Shown here: piece by piece, positions 21,661 through 33,000 of the stretch | Layout: every line of letters begins with the position of its first letter | Numbering within the stretch: the first letter of the stretch is position 1 | Assembly (NCBI GenBank): GCA_009823395.1 | Contig: CM020502.1 | Coordinates: forward strand, 22,801,944 to 22,865,943 | Direction: 5' to 3' | DNA from: Thamnaconus septentrionalis | Lineage: Eukaryota; Chordata; Actinopteri; Tetraodontiformes; Monacanthidae | DNA: 64,000 nt | The notes under the pieces: model-generated | Told to the model about the DNA's origin: nothing | The model's database searches: none | The model's input: the letters and a program-made list of their open reading frames with translations, nothing else | Translations under genes and position numbers: made by a program

Positions 21661-22270
21661 GCACTGCCCGATTAAATGATCGGTACTGTGAAATGACTTC
21701 AGAGAACGCCCTCTGTCTGTCTTACAATAACAACCAGACCTCCTCCCGCCATGGTTCCTCATCTGCTGGGGAGTTTTTTTTTTCTCCTCAAACTATGAAT
21801 TTGGGACACTTAAATATCCTATTAAGAATAAAATCACTTAAGCCTCAGCAACAATCTGTGTCTGCAGGCCGTCACTGAACTGTCCTTTACTTAGAAAATG
21901 TGTGCAGAGACACTTGGTTCCAATAAGTGGCCCTTTGTTTTGTGCCTCACAAGGGGCACCACACCCCAATTTGTGCATGATAAGAAGTCACACCGTGGTT
22001 CATCTCTGGACAACAAAACAGGGTATCACTTTATAATAATGATCGTTTATAAGACATTTGTAAGATGCCCCAAAAAGAGTTCTCCAAGAGATTTCTGAGA
22101 AAGACCGTCTTTCTCTCACCTATCTTCTCAAGACCACACGGGCTGATGTCAGGACCAACTTAAAGGACCTCTGCAGGGAATTCCTGACAGCATAGGGAGT
22201 ATTTTAATTCTGCTCCACCTACCGAAAAGAAAAGAAAAGAAAAGAAAAGGAAAGACCACTATCGCTGATA
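21661..22270. other. Unassigned, possibly repeat-derived
   Basis: This segment lacks the homeodomain-core texture of its neighbours. The part at 22040-22110 (GCCCCAAAAAGAG and following) resembles the reverse complement of 36090-36200, suggesting an interspersed repeat. A 43-codon open stretch at 22064-22195 looks protein-like but has no start or domain I recognise. Confidence 0.35.
22224..22255 (+). repeat. (AAAAG)n microsatellite
   Basis: About six tandem GAAAA/AAAAG units. Confidence 0.93.
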
Positions 22271-23120
22271 CTTTTACTTAATTAATGTCTCTTTAAAGAA
22301 CTTCCTCGATTTCGCCGTGCTGGCTTGAGTTCCTTTTTTTTTCTTTTTTCCCCGACTCTCTCTCTCCCTCTCTGTAGACTGTACGAAGAGTAATGAGCTA
22401 ACACTATTTTGGCACCTTCCGTCTGTATTACAGCTCCCTCCAGGAAAAGGAGGAGTAGGCTACGAGCAAATTCACTGATTGGCAAGATTGCAAACGTGCA
22501 AACAAACGTCTCTGTCCAGCGTCTGCAGCAGAAAAAGGGGAAAAAAAAAACATAGATCCAGGAGAGCGTGGCGCACATCCAGAGGGCCGTAAAGCTCTGG
22601 GCTCCTGAACTTAAAGGAGAGGCACGCAAAGCAGGGTTCTCTCTCCTTTATAAACGAAGCCGCTTCTTAATTGTGCAAGTAAATTTTTCGCAAAACCATG
22701 CCGCACATCTCTTCATCACCGAGGAGCTGAGGGGTTGGGGGCGGGGGGGGGGTTGCAAAAAAAATGGGGGAGCATAACAAACACGCCGGCTTGCATTAAA
22801 CTTGTGTAATGGCTTGTAATAGGATATGCTTACTTGCTATCTGAAATTAAAGTGTAGATATTACATCCCTGGAGGCCAATCAAGTGTTGTGTTGCGTTGT
22901 GCGTGCATGCGCGCATGTGTGCGTGCGTGCATTCTGCTGGGACAACGTGAATGCACTCCCAAGTGTGCGCTTGTGTTGTTGTTACTTTTCCCCCTGCATG
23001 AGAGCCGTCTAATTCCCTCTCATAATTCATGGAGTCCCCTCCCCTCCCAGCATAAAAAGACTGATTCGTATGCAATTCTTCCCCCCTCTTTTTAATTTTA
23101 CAGTTAAAGCAGCTCATAAA
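22271..23120. other. Unassigned stretch
   Basis: Mixed sequence with poly-A (22541-22550), G-rich 22736-22752, an imperfect TG/CG run at 22897-22931, and an ordinary AT-rich remainder. No gene was recognised. Confidence 0.4.
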
Positions 23121-23122
23121 GA

Positions 23123-23146
23123 AAACACACACACACACACACACAG
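23123..23146 (+). repeat. (AC)n microsatellite
   Basis: A pure AC run of about 22 bases, upstream of the long AT tract. Confidence 0.94.
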
Positions 23147-23199
23147 CTCAGGGGAACAAACAAACAAACAAATCAGGAATGTAACAAATGGTGCCAAAC

Positions 23200-23329
<130 letters not shown>

Positions 23330-23400
23330 GTTTTTTTATTTTTCATCAGATGCGCTACAGACAATTAATCAACGCTGGTGCCTAGGTAAAAAAAATGTTC

Positions 23401-24430
23401 AGCATATGGCGTGAGGCTTTGAATTTCTACTGCCAGGGAGACGTCTTTCCTGCGGCGTCTCTCCATCAGAACGACAAATCACCAGCACGAGGAGAGAAAA
23501 AAGACCACCCAAAAGCTGCAGAGATGTTTGGAAGTGAGCGAAGCGGCCGCCGCTGCAGGTAGAAATCTTATAAACCGACGTGGGAGCGCTCGGCACGTTG
23601 GAGCGATTTTCCCTTGCAGCCATTTATCGAGTCACACAAACTGATGCCACGCGGCGGCTGTTGATCCCGGGGCCATTAGCGGAAGTGCAGACTTCCACCG
23701 GCCCATTGTTTGGCTTCTGAAGGCGCCCGCTCGCCTCTGTGGAAAAAGATTGCTTTCTTTTCCCTCCTTTATTTCTTTTTCTTCGTCTCTGCAGCTAAAA
23801 AAAAAAAAAAAAAAGTGCTGTTGGAAGCAGTTTGGGAGCGGCGCCGGAGATTAACTCTGAACCCCCCCATCTCCCTTTGTGTGCGCTTTTCCACATTTGA
23901 CCAGCCTGAAAAAGGTGGCGAGGTGGAGAGGACATTAGAGGGTGGGTTTTTTTGGTCATTAATTTGTTGCACTTCTTTGTAAAAAAAAAAAAAAAAAAAA
24001 GGCCATCATTGGGAAGAAAGAGAGGGACCCGATTGAATAACGATGAAAGGGGCCTCATGTTTATCGGCGGGGCATTCCGCTAACTGCTCGGCAGTAAGTG
24101 GCTTTGTAATTGAGGTTTCATTAGGAAGTGGGAGGAATTTACACGATGCCGATACCCCAGCGGTATTTATACATAAATAATTTTTATTTTTTTCCTCCCT
24201 CCATTCTACTTCTGCAAGTTGTTTTTTCATAAGCACTTCCATTTATTCCGCTTGAGGCCCTTAATGGCTTTCAGAACTTCTGAAGAACTGTCTCAACCCC
24301 CTTTATCCATTGCTGCTAGAAGCGACCCGACGCACCAGATGGAGCATTTCCCAAATCTGTTGGAGTCATTCCACGCATTTAATCTTGAAAAAGAGCAAGT
24401 GCAAAACGGTTTGAAAGGGGAAGCGCATTA
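23401..24430. promoter_or_regulatory. Candidate conserved noncoding blocks between poly-A runs
   Basis: Blocks near 23640-23710, 24055-24150 (GTGGCTTTGTAATTGAGG, TTCATTAGGAAG) and 24240-24290 look complex. Poly-A runs at 23797-23814 and 23981-24000 separate them. No gene was recognised. Confidence 0.33.
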
Positions 24431-25180
24431 AAAAACAACAAACATTGGAAGGCAATTGGATGAACCTTTGGCTGTTCCGTGCTGAGGGGAACCGATGATA
24501 GTGTCGCACCACCTTGTGGTTCTGAAAGCCGGTCTGGAGCTCAACAACAACATCATTAGCAGAGAGGAGCCTATCAGGCATTAGTGTGGGTCTTTTCAGC
24601 GCTAATATGGCATCCAGTGACAATGAAACTGTTGCTGCCGCAGCATCGACGCTAAGCTCGTTAGCCAGGCATTGTTTACAAACGTGCTGCTACTTTTCTT
24701 TTCTTCTTCTTCGTCTGTGGTTTTCCAGGGCAGCTTGCAGCAGTTACAGAGAGACAGATTGCTCCTTCAATAGTAAGACTAATTAAGATGTAAGATGTGC
24801 AGGGATGTGTCCACAACTTAAAACTACTCTATGAATAATTTTTATTGAAGTAATTCACTCATTTGGAATCAATGACTGAGCTTTTTTTGTCATTGTAGAT
24901 ATTTGATGTTAAAATGTTTTGTTTTTTCTTTAAAAACAAACAAACAAAAAAACGCTCTTCCATCGCCACCATAGACAAGCGTCTTCTTATGTACTTTATT
25001 TATCCTGCAATGAACATATCCGACAAGGATGTGCCTGTATTTTATGATTAAATTTCAATCAAATTCTGGGCGTGGTTAACCAGACTGGAGCTGCTGCAAG
25101 CTCACAAACAAAGAGCTCATTTGTCGAGGTGTGTGTGACCCCCGTGTTCAGGTCACGGCAGAAGATCAACGCTCATCGGT
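24431..25180. other. Unassigned stretch
   Basis: Ordinary AT-rich sequence without recognised genes or mobile elements. Confidence 0.4.
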
Positions 25181-25660
25181 TTTACTGTAAAGTGGACGTG
25201 TTTATGCTGCCGCAGCCAGAAAAGGGGGGTTTATTAATTGTCTAAATATTGAAAGTGTCCTCTCAAGGATATGTGCCACAAATCAGCCTTATCTAGCTCT
25301 GCCTCACCCCCCATTCCCCACTCTCCCCTCCCCAACTCTGTCTTCGCTCATCCCGGCTTGCCTTCATTACACACCGGAGTCTCTCTCTCTCTCTCTCTCG
25401 TTGATTCCCAAAGTGAGAACATTTTCATGAAGGCAATAAAAGGCTCATCAGCAAAAGGCCCTGAAATTGTTCTCTAATATGACGACATTTTAATGAGAAG
25501 CGAAGGAGATGGCTGCTTCGGCTGATGGCTGCGCCTCTTTATCAATGAGTGGCAGGGAGGAACTAATGGCGCTATAACAGACAGGCCGCTATAGTCTGGC
25601 TGCCTCGCTGACTCCCCATACGTCTGCCTTTTAATATTCTTTATCACAGCGGATTAAATT
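25181..25660. promoter_or_regulatory. Candidate conserved noncoding cluster with a (CT)n run
   Basis: GTTTATTAATTGTCTAAATA near 25230, GAAGGCAATAAAAGGC near 25430, GACGACATTTTAATGAGAAG and GGAACTAATGGCGC form dense complex sequence. A (CT)n microsatellite at 25380-25399 splits it. This is among the most enhancer-like parts of the window by texture. Confidence 0.42.
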
Positions 25661-26430
25661 GGGTTTTATCCCGCATTTGAGTTTCAGCAAGAACAACAAT
25701 ATTATTTCCGGCGACGGGCTGACTCTTTATCATGCAGGGGAGAAAAAAATAAGCTTCAAATACCATCACGGTTATTTTTTTTTTAAAGCTGAACTCTATG
25801 AATTTAGTCGCTCAACTGCCATAATGCCATATAGGATCAGACTGAAGAAGAAGTTGAGATCAGGTTGCAAAAACAGAGCCAGATAGGTCCTAAGATGCAG
25901 TCATCTGGAGAATGCAGCAGCAACCTTGAGTCCTTAACCCTGAAATATCACTCGGTCAGAAAACTGGCCTCACATTCCGTAACCGGTCGTCTCCCTTTAG
26001 ATTGTTACAAAGCTGAGAGGGGATGGCTCAGAAGACAGGTGGTTGGCAACTAACAGCACCAAGGGGTTTTCGTGGTGGACAACATGAGGCTAATGTTCCC
26101 CCCCTTTGCATCCAAAAAGAAGCCTTGAGTTGCAGCCAACAGGCTAAACTAGTGCTAGCAGCTCAGTCTGACTGATTGCGGTCGGCCAAACCACCAGATC
26201 GACCGCTGTCTGACACGGCAGGTTAAATGTCCAGAAAACCACAAGACAGGTCCTGACTTTAAGACGGTTGATGCCTCATAAAAAATGACACATCGTCTAT
26301 AAGGGATGAACCAAGTCTTGAAACCAGCAGGCAGCAGAGACGCGCTCGCATCAATGAAGTGAAGGCTTGAGCACCTATCTATTAATAACAGCAAGATGTG
26401 CTAAATTACCTTCAGCATGTGTTTTGAAAT
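25661..26430. other. Unassigned, possibly repeat-derived
   Basis: From 25860 to 26400 the sequence is evenly mixed, lacks homeodomain-core clusters and has no domain in any frame. It may be an old insertion, but no terminal repeats were seen. Confidence 0.35.
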
Positions 26431-27360
26431 GGGATTAGACCCAAAGCCTCAGACTTAATGAGTTGTCAAGCTCAGAAAAAAACATAATAAAAAAAAAATT
26501 AGACATAAGCATGAGCTCAGCCGCAAATTAGCGTCACTCAGCGAGACCCTTTGGCTCATTACAAGCTGCCGTGCGTTACGCCCTGATACGATAGCCGCTT
26601 ATATCAGGCCGTTGCCTTAATGAGACTTTATCGCCGCTCTCCGGCGGTCAGACTCGCGCCGACTTGGCCGCCCAAGGTCAGGACAAGAAGGGGAGGAAGC
26701 CGCCCCCCCGCCAGACGGCGTGCGTAAAAAAAAAAAAAACGCTCGTCAGCCTCCTTCGCTCATCCCTTCACCCCGCAAGGTCGCCTCACGGCCAGCGACG
26801 CCTCTGCAATTAGCATGCAGCCGGCGGCGCGGCCTGTCTGGCGGCGAGTGTGGCGCCCCGCTCGCCTAATGAGATGCCAGTCAGCGAACGGCACGCCGGC
26901 GGGAGCCGCCAGAGTGAGAGAAATTAATTAATTAATAATCATTATCGTCAAAAAAACAGAAAGATCCTGCGGTGAGTGTCCACGGGTGGCTGCGGCAGCA
27001 TGCTAATTTTACATAACACACTATCTGGCAGGCGCTTTCATCCAGATTGCAATGCGGGTCTCTCTTAGCGGTGCGCGGCACTGGACTGCATCTTTTTTTT
27101 TTGTATTTTTTAGTGACGCGGGACCTCGCTGTAGGAAATGCGACAGACGGTGCCTCACTGAGCGGTCCGAGCTGCGGAAGGTTCGAAGCACCACCGGCAT
27201 TGTTTTGCTCTCGCTTTGCTCCTCTCTTCAAACATTCAAATTCAGTGGTGAATAGGCTGAATTTCAGTTCTCCATTTGCGTCTAAAGAACCAGATGTTTG
27301 TCCCTGTCGCCCGCCTCTTCCTCCGCCCCGAAAAAAGCTAATATGCTAATGATTACGCAA
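26431..27360. promoter_or_regulatory. Candidate conserved noncoding cluster, CpG-rich
   Basis: GCCGCAAATTAGCGTCACTC, GTTGCCTTAATGAGAC, GCAATTAGCATGCAGC, GCCTAATGAGATGCC and a tandem TTAATTAATTAATAATCATTA array at 26926-26946. CpGs are frequent around 26560-26910. No exon is supported. Confidence 0.42.
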
Positions 27361-28030
27361 GGGGGGAATTTCACGCACTGGCGATCCTGAAATGCGTGCG
27401 AACGCACTGAAGCGGCGACGCAAGGTGCGCTGACAGACGAGTCGCTGAGGCTAATGACATGACAATGACAATGACTTTTCCCTTTTTCCTTTTTTTGTCG
27501 CTCCTCAGAAGCATTTTTCTGGGCTTTATTTGAAAAATTAGCCACTGTCGGATGAATACTTGTGCTCTGCGTCCTTCGTCCGTCGTTCTGAACAGGGTTT
27601 CTCGTCAATACACGTTTGAAAAAAAAGGCTTAGAGGTATCACCCCCCCCCCCTCTCACAGCACCGCTGCCACCAGCAGGGGCCCTGCCACGCTTTTTATT
27701 TTGGCGAGGCAGCGAAGCGTGAACATGGCGAGCACAGCGGGAGTGAAATATGTTTCAATATTCCTCCACCCTCCCTGTTTTCAGGTTTTTTTTTATATTA
27801 GAATTCACAGGCAGATTCTGTTTTCTGCCAGCAGCAGCAAAGAGCGCCACTGTCGCTCGGGGAAAAAAAAACCCCAACAACTATTGAACGGTTAAGTAAA
27901 AGCAGCGAGATCGGAACGGTCAGCGGCCGCGGCATAGGGCAACACGATCTTAGCGCTAATAAGAGATATGGAGTGTGAACATCGCCCCAGCCTGCGTGCT
28001 AATAAAGCATGCACCCCACCAGCGGCTGGC

Positions 28031-28040
28031 ATATAAATAG
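28031..28040 (+). promoter_or_regulatory. Candidate TATA box ATATAAATAG
   Basis: A near-perfect TATA box (TATAAATAG) stands in GC-balanced sequence, preceded by CACCCCACCAGCGGC. A start about 30 bases downstream would fall near 28062-28070. The open frame downstream has no recognised domain, so the product, if any, is unknown. Confidence 0.35.
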
Positions 28041-28454
28041 TGCCTCTGTGCAGATTTAACTACTGTGCCGTCGCAGCGATGTTCTGTTTTTCTCAGGCGC
28101 TACGAGGAGGACAGAGATTCCGACGCAGCACAACAGTCGCGTGGCAACCGAAAATAAGCTCCCGGCTCGGGTCTGCTAGAAATCAAAATAACTGCCGCGC
28201 GCAAACTTTACGCTGCTGTGAAATCAGATGGAAAGAGTCTGAGAGCCGCAGAAACGCAGAGGCTTCCCTTTCCCTCCGGAGTCGCGCTGAACCTCAGAGA
28301 CGCTTCGTGTTTCCAATCCCGCCTCTCATTTTTACTTTTTTTTTTTTTTAACAGAACAAGAAAAAATAGAAAAACAACTAAAAACGAGGCCTCTCAGAGG
28401 AATCGACGTTTCACCATCTTGCTGGAAGTCGTTCCTGGAGCTCTGGGCTCCTGA

Positions 28455-28484
28455 TGACTGACTGACTGACTGACTGACTGACTG
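28455..28484 (+). repeat. (TGAC)n microsatellite
   Basis: About seven tandem TGAC units. Confidence 0.95.
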
Positions 28485-29580
28485 AGTGGGGGGGCGGGGC
28501 GGCACCGACCTACCATGCCCGATTTAAAACGCAGCTCCTGCAGTGTAAAGGCTGCAGGCAGTGAAATGCCTCACAAAGCCCCGGTGCGCCTGCTAATAGC
28601 CCCCCCCTCACACTCACTCACACACACACACACACTTCCCTGACCGCCCCCCCCCCCCTCACCGCCCCTCCCCTGTCTGTAATGGCACGAGCGGAGCGGC
28701 GAGCTTGACGAGCTGCCAAAGGGGGCTGTTCTGTTATTGCCGAGCCAATCACCCGCTAAGTATTTGCTGCCTCTTATTTCCCCTCCCGCTAATGTGCGAG
28801 CCCCTCCCCCCCCTCCCCCGGAATGCCGCAGCTAAATCGACTCTTTACGCCTGACTCGTCGAGCCCCCGCAGAGGCGCGGCCAGAATCCCAAGGATGCAG
28901 CCGTCGGGATGGGGAGGGGTCGGAGATGCTGGCCCGACTGACCAGCCGACCGATCGTCCTCTGTTGCCATGGTTACGTTTACGGGCACGGATTCCGCTCG
29001 AGCGGGTTACAGCGTTTTTTTTGTTTTGTTTTTTTGCGGAGGCGCTAAATCACAGCGTTTGGTGATTAGCGCCCATGAAGGCGACGTGACCTTTAGCGAA
29101 AGGGGGCGTCGTCGGGCGGTGATTGCTCACTTTGATGCGCATCCCGATCCATTCTGTCACTGCCGTGCGGTGTGTGTGTGTGTGTGTGTGTCCAGCGAGA
29201 GCTTTGCCTCACAGGATGTGGAGGGAAACGCAGGAGGTGGCAGAACGGGTTTCAATCCATTGTGTTGAACATATGTTTTTTTGTGGAAACGGACATTTCC
29301 TATATACTTATAACTTCAGTTAAAAAAAAAAAGAATGCAAGAGAAATGCAAGAATGGTCCTCTTGAACTCTCTGAAGAGCCACTTTCCCTCAGTGGACCC
29401 TTCCGGGATTCTAGAAAAAAAAATAAGACTCCCGGCCAAACGAGGATAAACGGAGAAATGACGGCCAATTAAGAGAAGTCGGACTCTTGGCCACTTTGTT
29501 TCGCAGTCTGGGAAAAACTTTTTCAGATATATATTTATATATTTAGCAGAGCGTCTCCTCGCAGCCCAGAGGCCTGGTGA
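28485..29580. other. GC-rich mixed stretch with regulatory texture
   Basis: It contains C-rich runs (28644-28654, 28807-28815), a (GT)n at 29170-29191 and complex segments such as CCCGCTAATGTGCGAG and GGTGATTAGCGCCC. No exon is supported. Confidence 0.35.
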
Positions 29581-29817
29581 TAAGCGCCATCAATACGTGT
29601 GCCAGCAATCATTTTTCAAACGGCCGTAGATCGCGACGCCGGAGGGGCGCGGGCCGTTGGTGGGCGGGGTGTGTGGGGGGTGAGGGGGGGTGGGCTGTAT
29701 GGATTTATTTTCTCTCCGTCCCCTCCTCTCCCCCTTCCCCAAGCAATGTCAAACGGCAAAGGCAGCAGCACCTGTACGGCAAACGGAAAGCTGCCGATAA
29801 GAGCTCCACGCCCACCC

Positions 29818-29871
<54 letters not shown>

Positions 29872-30660
29872 AGCAAAGCCGCAAAAGTGAGAGACAAATA
29901 AATGGCGACTACCCGGAGAGGGGGGTGGGTGGGTGAGGTGAGTGATCCATGTGCAGGCGAGTCAGTCGACGGCTGAAAAAAAGCCCAGACACACTCTGTG
30001 CGCCCCCCCCTCACCCTCGCCCACCCCCCTTCCCCCCCTCGCCGTTATCTGCCACCGCAGATGTGCCTCGGCCCTCTCCGCCGCGTCTTCCTCGCGCTCG
30101 CCACATCCATCACACGAGTGCACCTTGGGAGCCGAGGCGAGGGTTCGGTGCTGAGCGCCAAGCCCGCCATCTGCCGCCGTTTAGAAATAAATGACAGCCC
30201 CCCCCACCGCCCATACACCCCCCCCCCCCCAAACCTGGTGGGAGCTCGTCTCGTTCCGCTGCCAGCAGCATCGTCGGGTTCCGCCCATCGTTTTTTCCCC
30301 TCCTTCCCCCCTCCCTTTTCTTCCTCTTTTTCTGCCTCTTCTTCTTCGTCTCTCTGAAACGCTGGCTGCTGCGAGACCCCTGCCAGTCACGGCGGAGTGG
30401 TGCCTCGGAGAGACGTCGGCTTGGAGTGGATTTGTTTCGGTGGAGCGCAGTCCCCCCCCCACACACACACTCCCCCCAGCTCCACTCAGGGGAAGCGGGC
30501 AGGTGGAGCGGCGCTGCGAGAGCAGCTGTCTCCCCGCCGACTGCAGCGGCGGCGGCCAACTTTGCAGAGTTCGGAGGATCCAGGTGACGAAGAGGGGAGA
30601 CGACGGGAGCGGCTCCACTTTATTTGATTAGTTGAGAGTCGATGATGTGCGGAATAAAGG
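29581..30660. other. GC-rich stretch, possible untranslated-exon material
   Basis: C- and pyrimidine-rich sequence to about 30350 is followed by balanced GC-rich sequence (30360-30600) resembling 5' untranslated exon material. There is no start codon with a recognisable protein. Long open frames on both strands reflect low stop-codon density in GC-rich DNA. Confidence 0.35.
29820..29871 (+). repeat. (CA)n microsatellite
   Basis: A pure CA run of about 52 bases. Confidence 0.97.
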
Positions 30661-31129
30661 AGTTTCGTAGGCCGACGTGAACTAATTGACATTTTTTATA
30701 AACTCCTGCTCTGTGACGAAGCCAGGCGAGTTTGTTAAAAAAAAAAAAATCACACCGCAAACTGTTCGCAAAAGGCGGCTGCATGCAAAAAGCGAGGGGA
30801 GAAAAACTGTATTGGATGAAGGCGATATAAATCCGACTTGAGCGCCAAGACGTGTTGTGTAAATTGAGCCCTGAAGGGGAGTCGGCCAAACTTTCTTCCA
30901 CCGAATGTCAAACTTTAAGTTAAGTCAAGGTCGAGGCCTCGTGTGTTTATTGCATAAAGCCATTTTTTTTATTTTTTACATTGTACGAATTCATCAATTT
31001 CCTTCGCTCGGCTCTCTCGGCAGACCTCGCCGTGAGCTCCCTCCTTCCTCAACAGCGAGCCAGCGGAGCCACAAGGTCTCTGCTTGTGTGACGGCTCGTG
31101 GAAGTTTGGCCCCCAGAACTGAGGCGGGG

Positions 31130-31400
31130 AGGTTGACTTTATTAATTTCATGGATTTGGAAATGAGCCGTGGTGATAAGGCTATCACTCTCTTATCGGGG
31201 AGGACGGCGGGGGCGTAATTAAGCCGATAGCCCGGCCGTGATGAGGAGCGGCGGGGTGAGGGGGTGGTGCAGAAAAGAGACGGTGGTGATACGAGGGTGG
31301 AATCTTCAGGGCTCGTTTACCAGAGGGGATGATTGGATCACCACTTAATTGCCACCTTTCTCTATTTTTAGCCCAGTAGGTTTTTCTTATGAGTCACCCA
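31130..31400. promoter_or_regulatory. Candidate enhancer with paired GATA sites
   Basis: GATAAG at 31174-31179, TATC at 31182-31185 and CTTATC at 31191-31196 form an inverted GATA cluster. It is followed by GGCGTAATTAAGCCGATAGC and CCACTTAATTGCC. The surrounding sequence is complex and noncoding. Confidence 0.4.
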
Positions 31401-31677
31401 CCCTCCTCCTCCTCCCCCGCTTCTTTTTTTCCCCTTCGGTGAAGGTCAGCGTGCAGATTGTGCGATTGTCAGCCGGGCCGAGGTGCAGGCGGAGGCGTAT
31501 TTGGCAGATTTAGACGGAACGTGTTCACCTCTCGCACCGTCGTGGATAGATCTGGGAGATTGGGGTCAAGAGCGGGTTGCGCCGCAAAAAGAGGCCCGAG
31601 TCGAAGAAAAAAAAAAAAAACATGTCAAACTTCGGCGCAGGGCTGCAAAGTCTCTGTTGTTTTTGCAGCAGACCCGA

Positions 31678-31804
31678 CCAATCACGGCTCCATCGACCGA
31701 CCGCTGTCCGGGCCGAGGGTCTCGTCTCGACTCGGCGACTCGGTTTCAACGCCCCGCTGTCATTCGTTCCAATCAGAGTGTGTCGGCGGAGAGAGTATTT
31801 AAAA
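31678..31804 (+). promoter_or_regulatory. Candidate CCAAT plus TATA promoter
   Basis: CCAAT boxes at 31678-31682 and 31769-31773 are followed by TATTTAAAA at 31796-31804. A start near 31830 would be expected. The sequence downstream has no recognised coding exon. Confidence 0.35.
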
Positions 31805-31930
31805 ACTCGCCCTCAGCTCTTCGCGAACAATTACTGTCGGGGGTAATCAAGACGGAGGCGGAGGGAGACGTGCCAAGATCCCCAGCGGGGTGGGGGGCGG
31901 TGGCGGCCGACCCTTCCCAGCCGTGAAAGT

Positions 31931-33000
31931 GTTTAACCAATAGAAAATGTGACGTTTTGGCTGAGGAGTCTGGAGCCTCAGCCGGACCGGGTCTGGGGAG
32001 CAGTAATAGAAAAAAAAAAAAAAAAAAAAAGCTTAGCTAAGTAATAAATCCCCCTGCAGGAACTCTAAAGTCCAAGTTAAGTCCACTGTAACTTCTTTAA
32101 ATCCTTATTTCGGCCTGGATTTAAAGGTTTGGCTCAGTAATTTCTAGACCGTTTAGAATCCCGTAAAACATTGTGCCGTGGTTTCAGTGGCAGCCCGGTG
32201 GCTTAAAGCTACATTTTCTATTAATCTGGCTACATGTGATATGCAGCAGGTGTAGACGGGATGGTGACGGATGGACTCGCGTCTCAGACTTTCAGACTTT
32301 CTGGACTTTGCTGGACTCCAATGGAGCATGACTGATTACATCTAGTATGTAGCCCTCTGTTTGCAGCCTTAGAACTCACTCAGGGAAAGTGTGACATCAC
32401 ATCTTTATTTCAAATGAGAATGAACTTCATTGACAGGAAAGGGCGCCTGTTATGGTCTGAGGGGATCTTTAAAAAAATACTTTCACAATTATTGTAGTTT
32501 TTGCAGGATATTCAGTATAACGAAAACATGGCTTATTTTTCTGGGATTGTTCTCAGCTGCCGACTGATACTGTTGTGAGTATTAACTCGATGCTGAGAGC
32601 CACAATAGAGAGTGACTGCCATTGTTTGCTGGGTGACAATGGAGCTTTGTAGCGTAATAATACTGCAGTTTACAGTGATGAGCTGCAGCAGAAAAAAAAG
32701 CCAAATCGACTCGTATAGAAGCGATATGAAAACGAGTCTTGCCCTTTAATTGACGCAGACACAACTTTCTGCACGGTTCAGGCTCTCGCTGTGAATTGCT
32801 TGAAAAAAGGACACAAATAAGAGGAACAGCGGCTAGCTGCAGCTTTCCGGCAGAAACTCAAGCGGCCTCGAGCTGTGAAGTTTTCCGGAGGCGACTTTAA
32901 ATCACCTGGACTGCCAGATACGATTGTTCCACATCACACAAACGGCGAAAAACAAACTAATGAAGGCCTTTTATGCGAGACGGATTCCGACTCTGGAGCT
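31931..33000. other. Unassigned, partly repeat-like
   Basis: A poly-A run at 32010-32030 is followed by AT-rich sequence. A short GTGACATCACA word at 32389-32399 recalls the core of the dispersed repeat but lacks the AAAGGG part. No gene was recognised. Confidence 0.35.
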
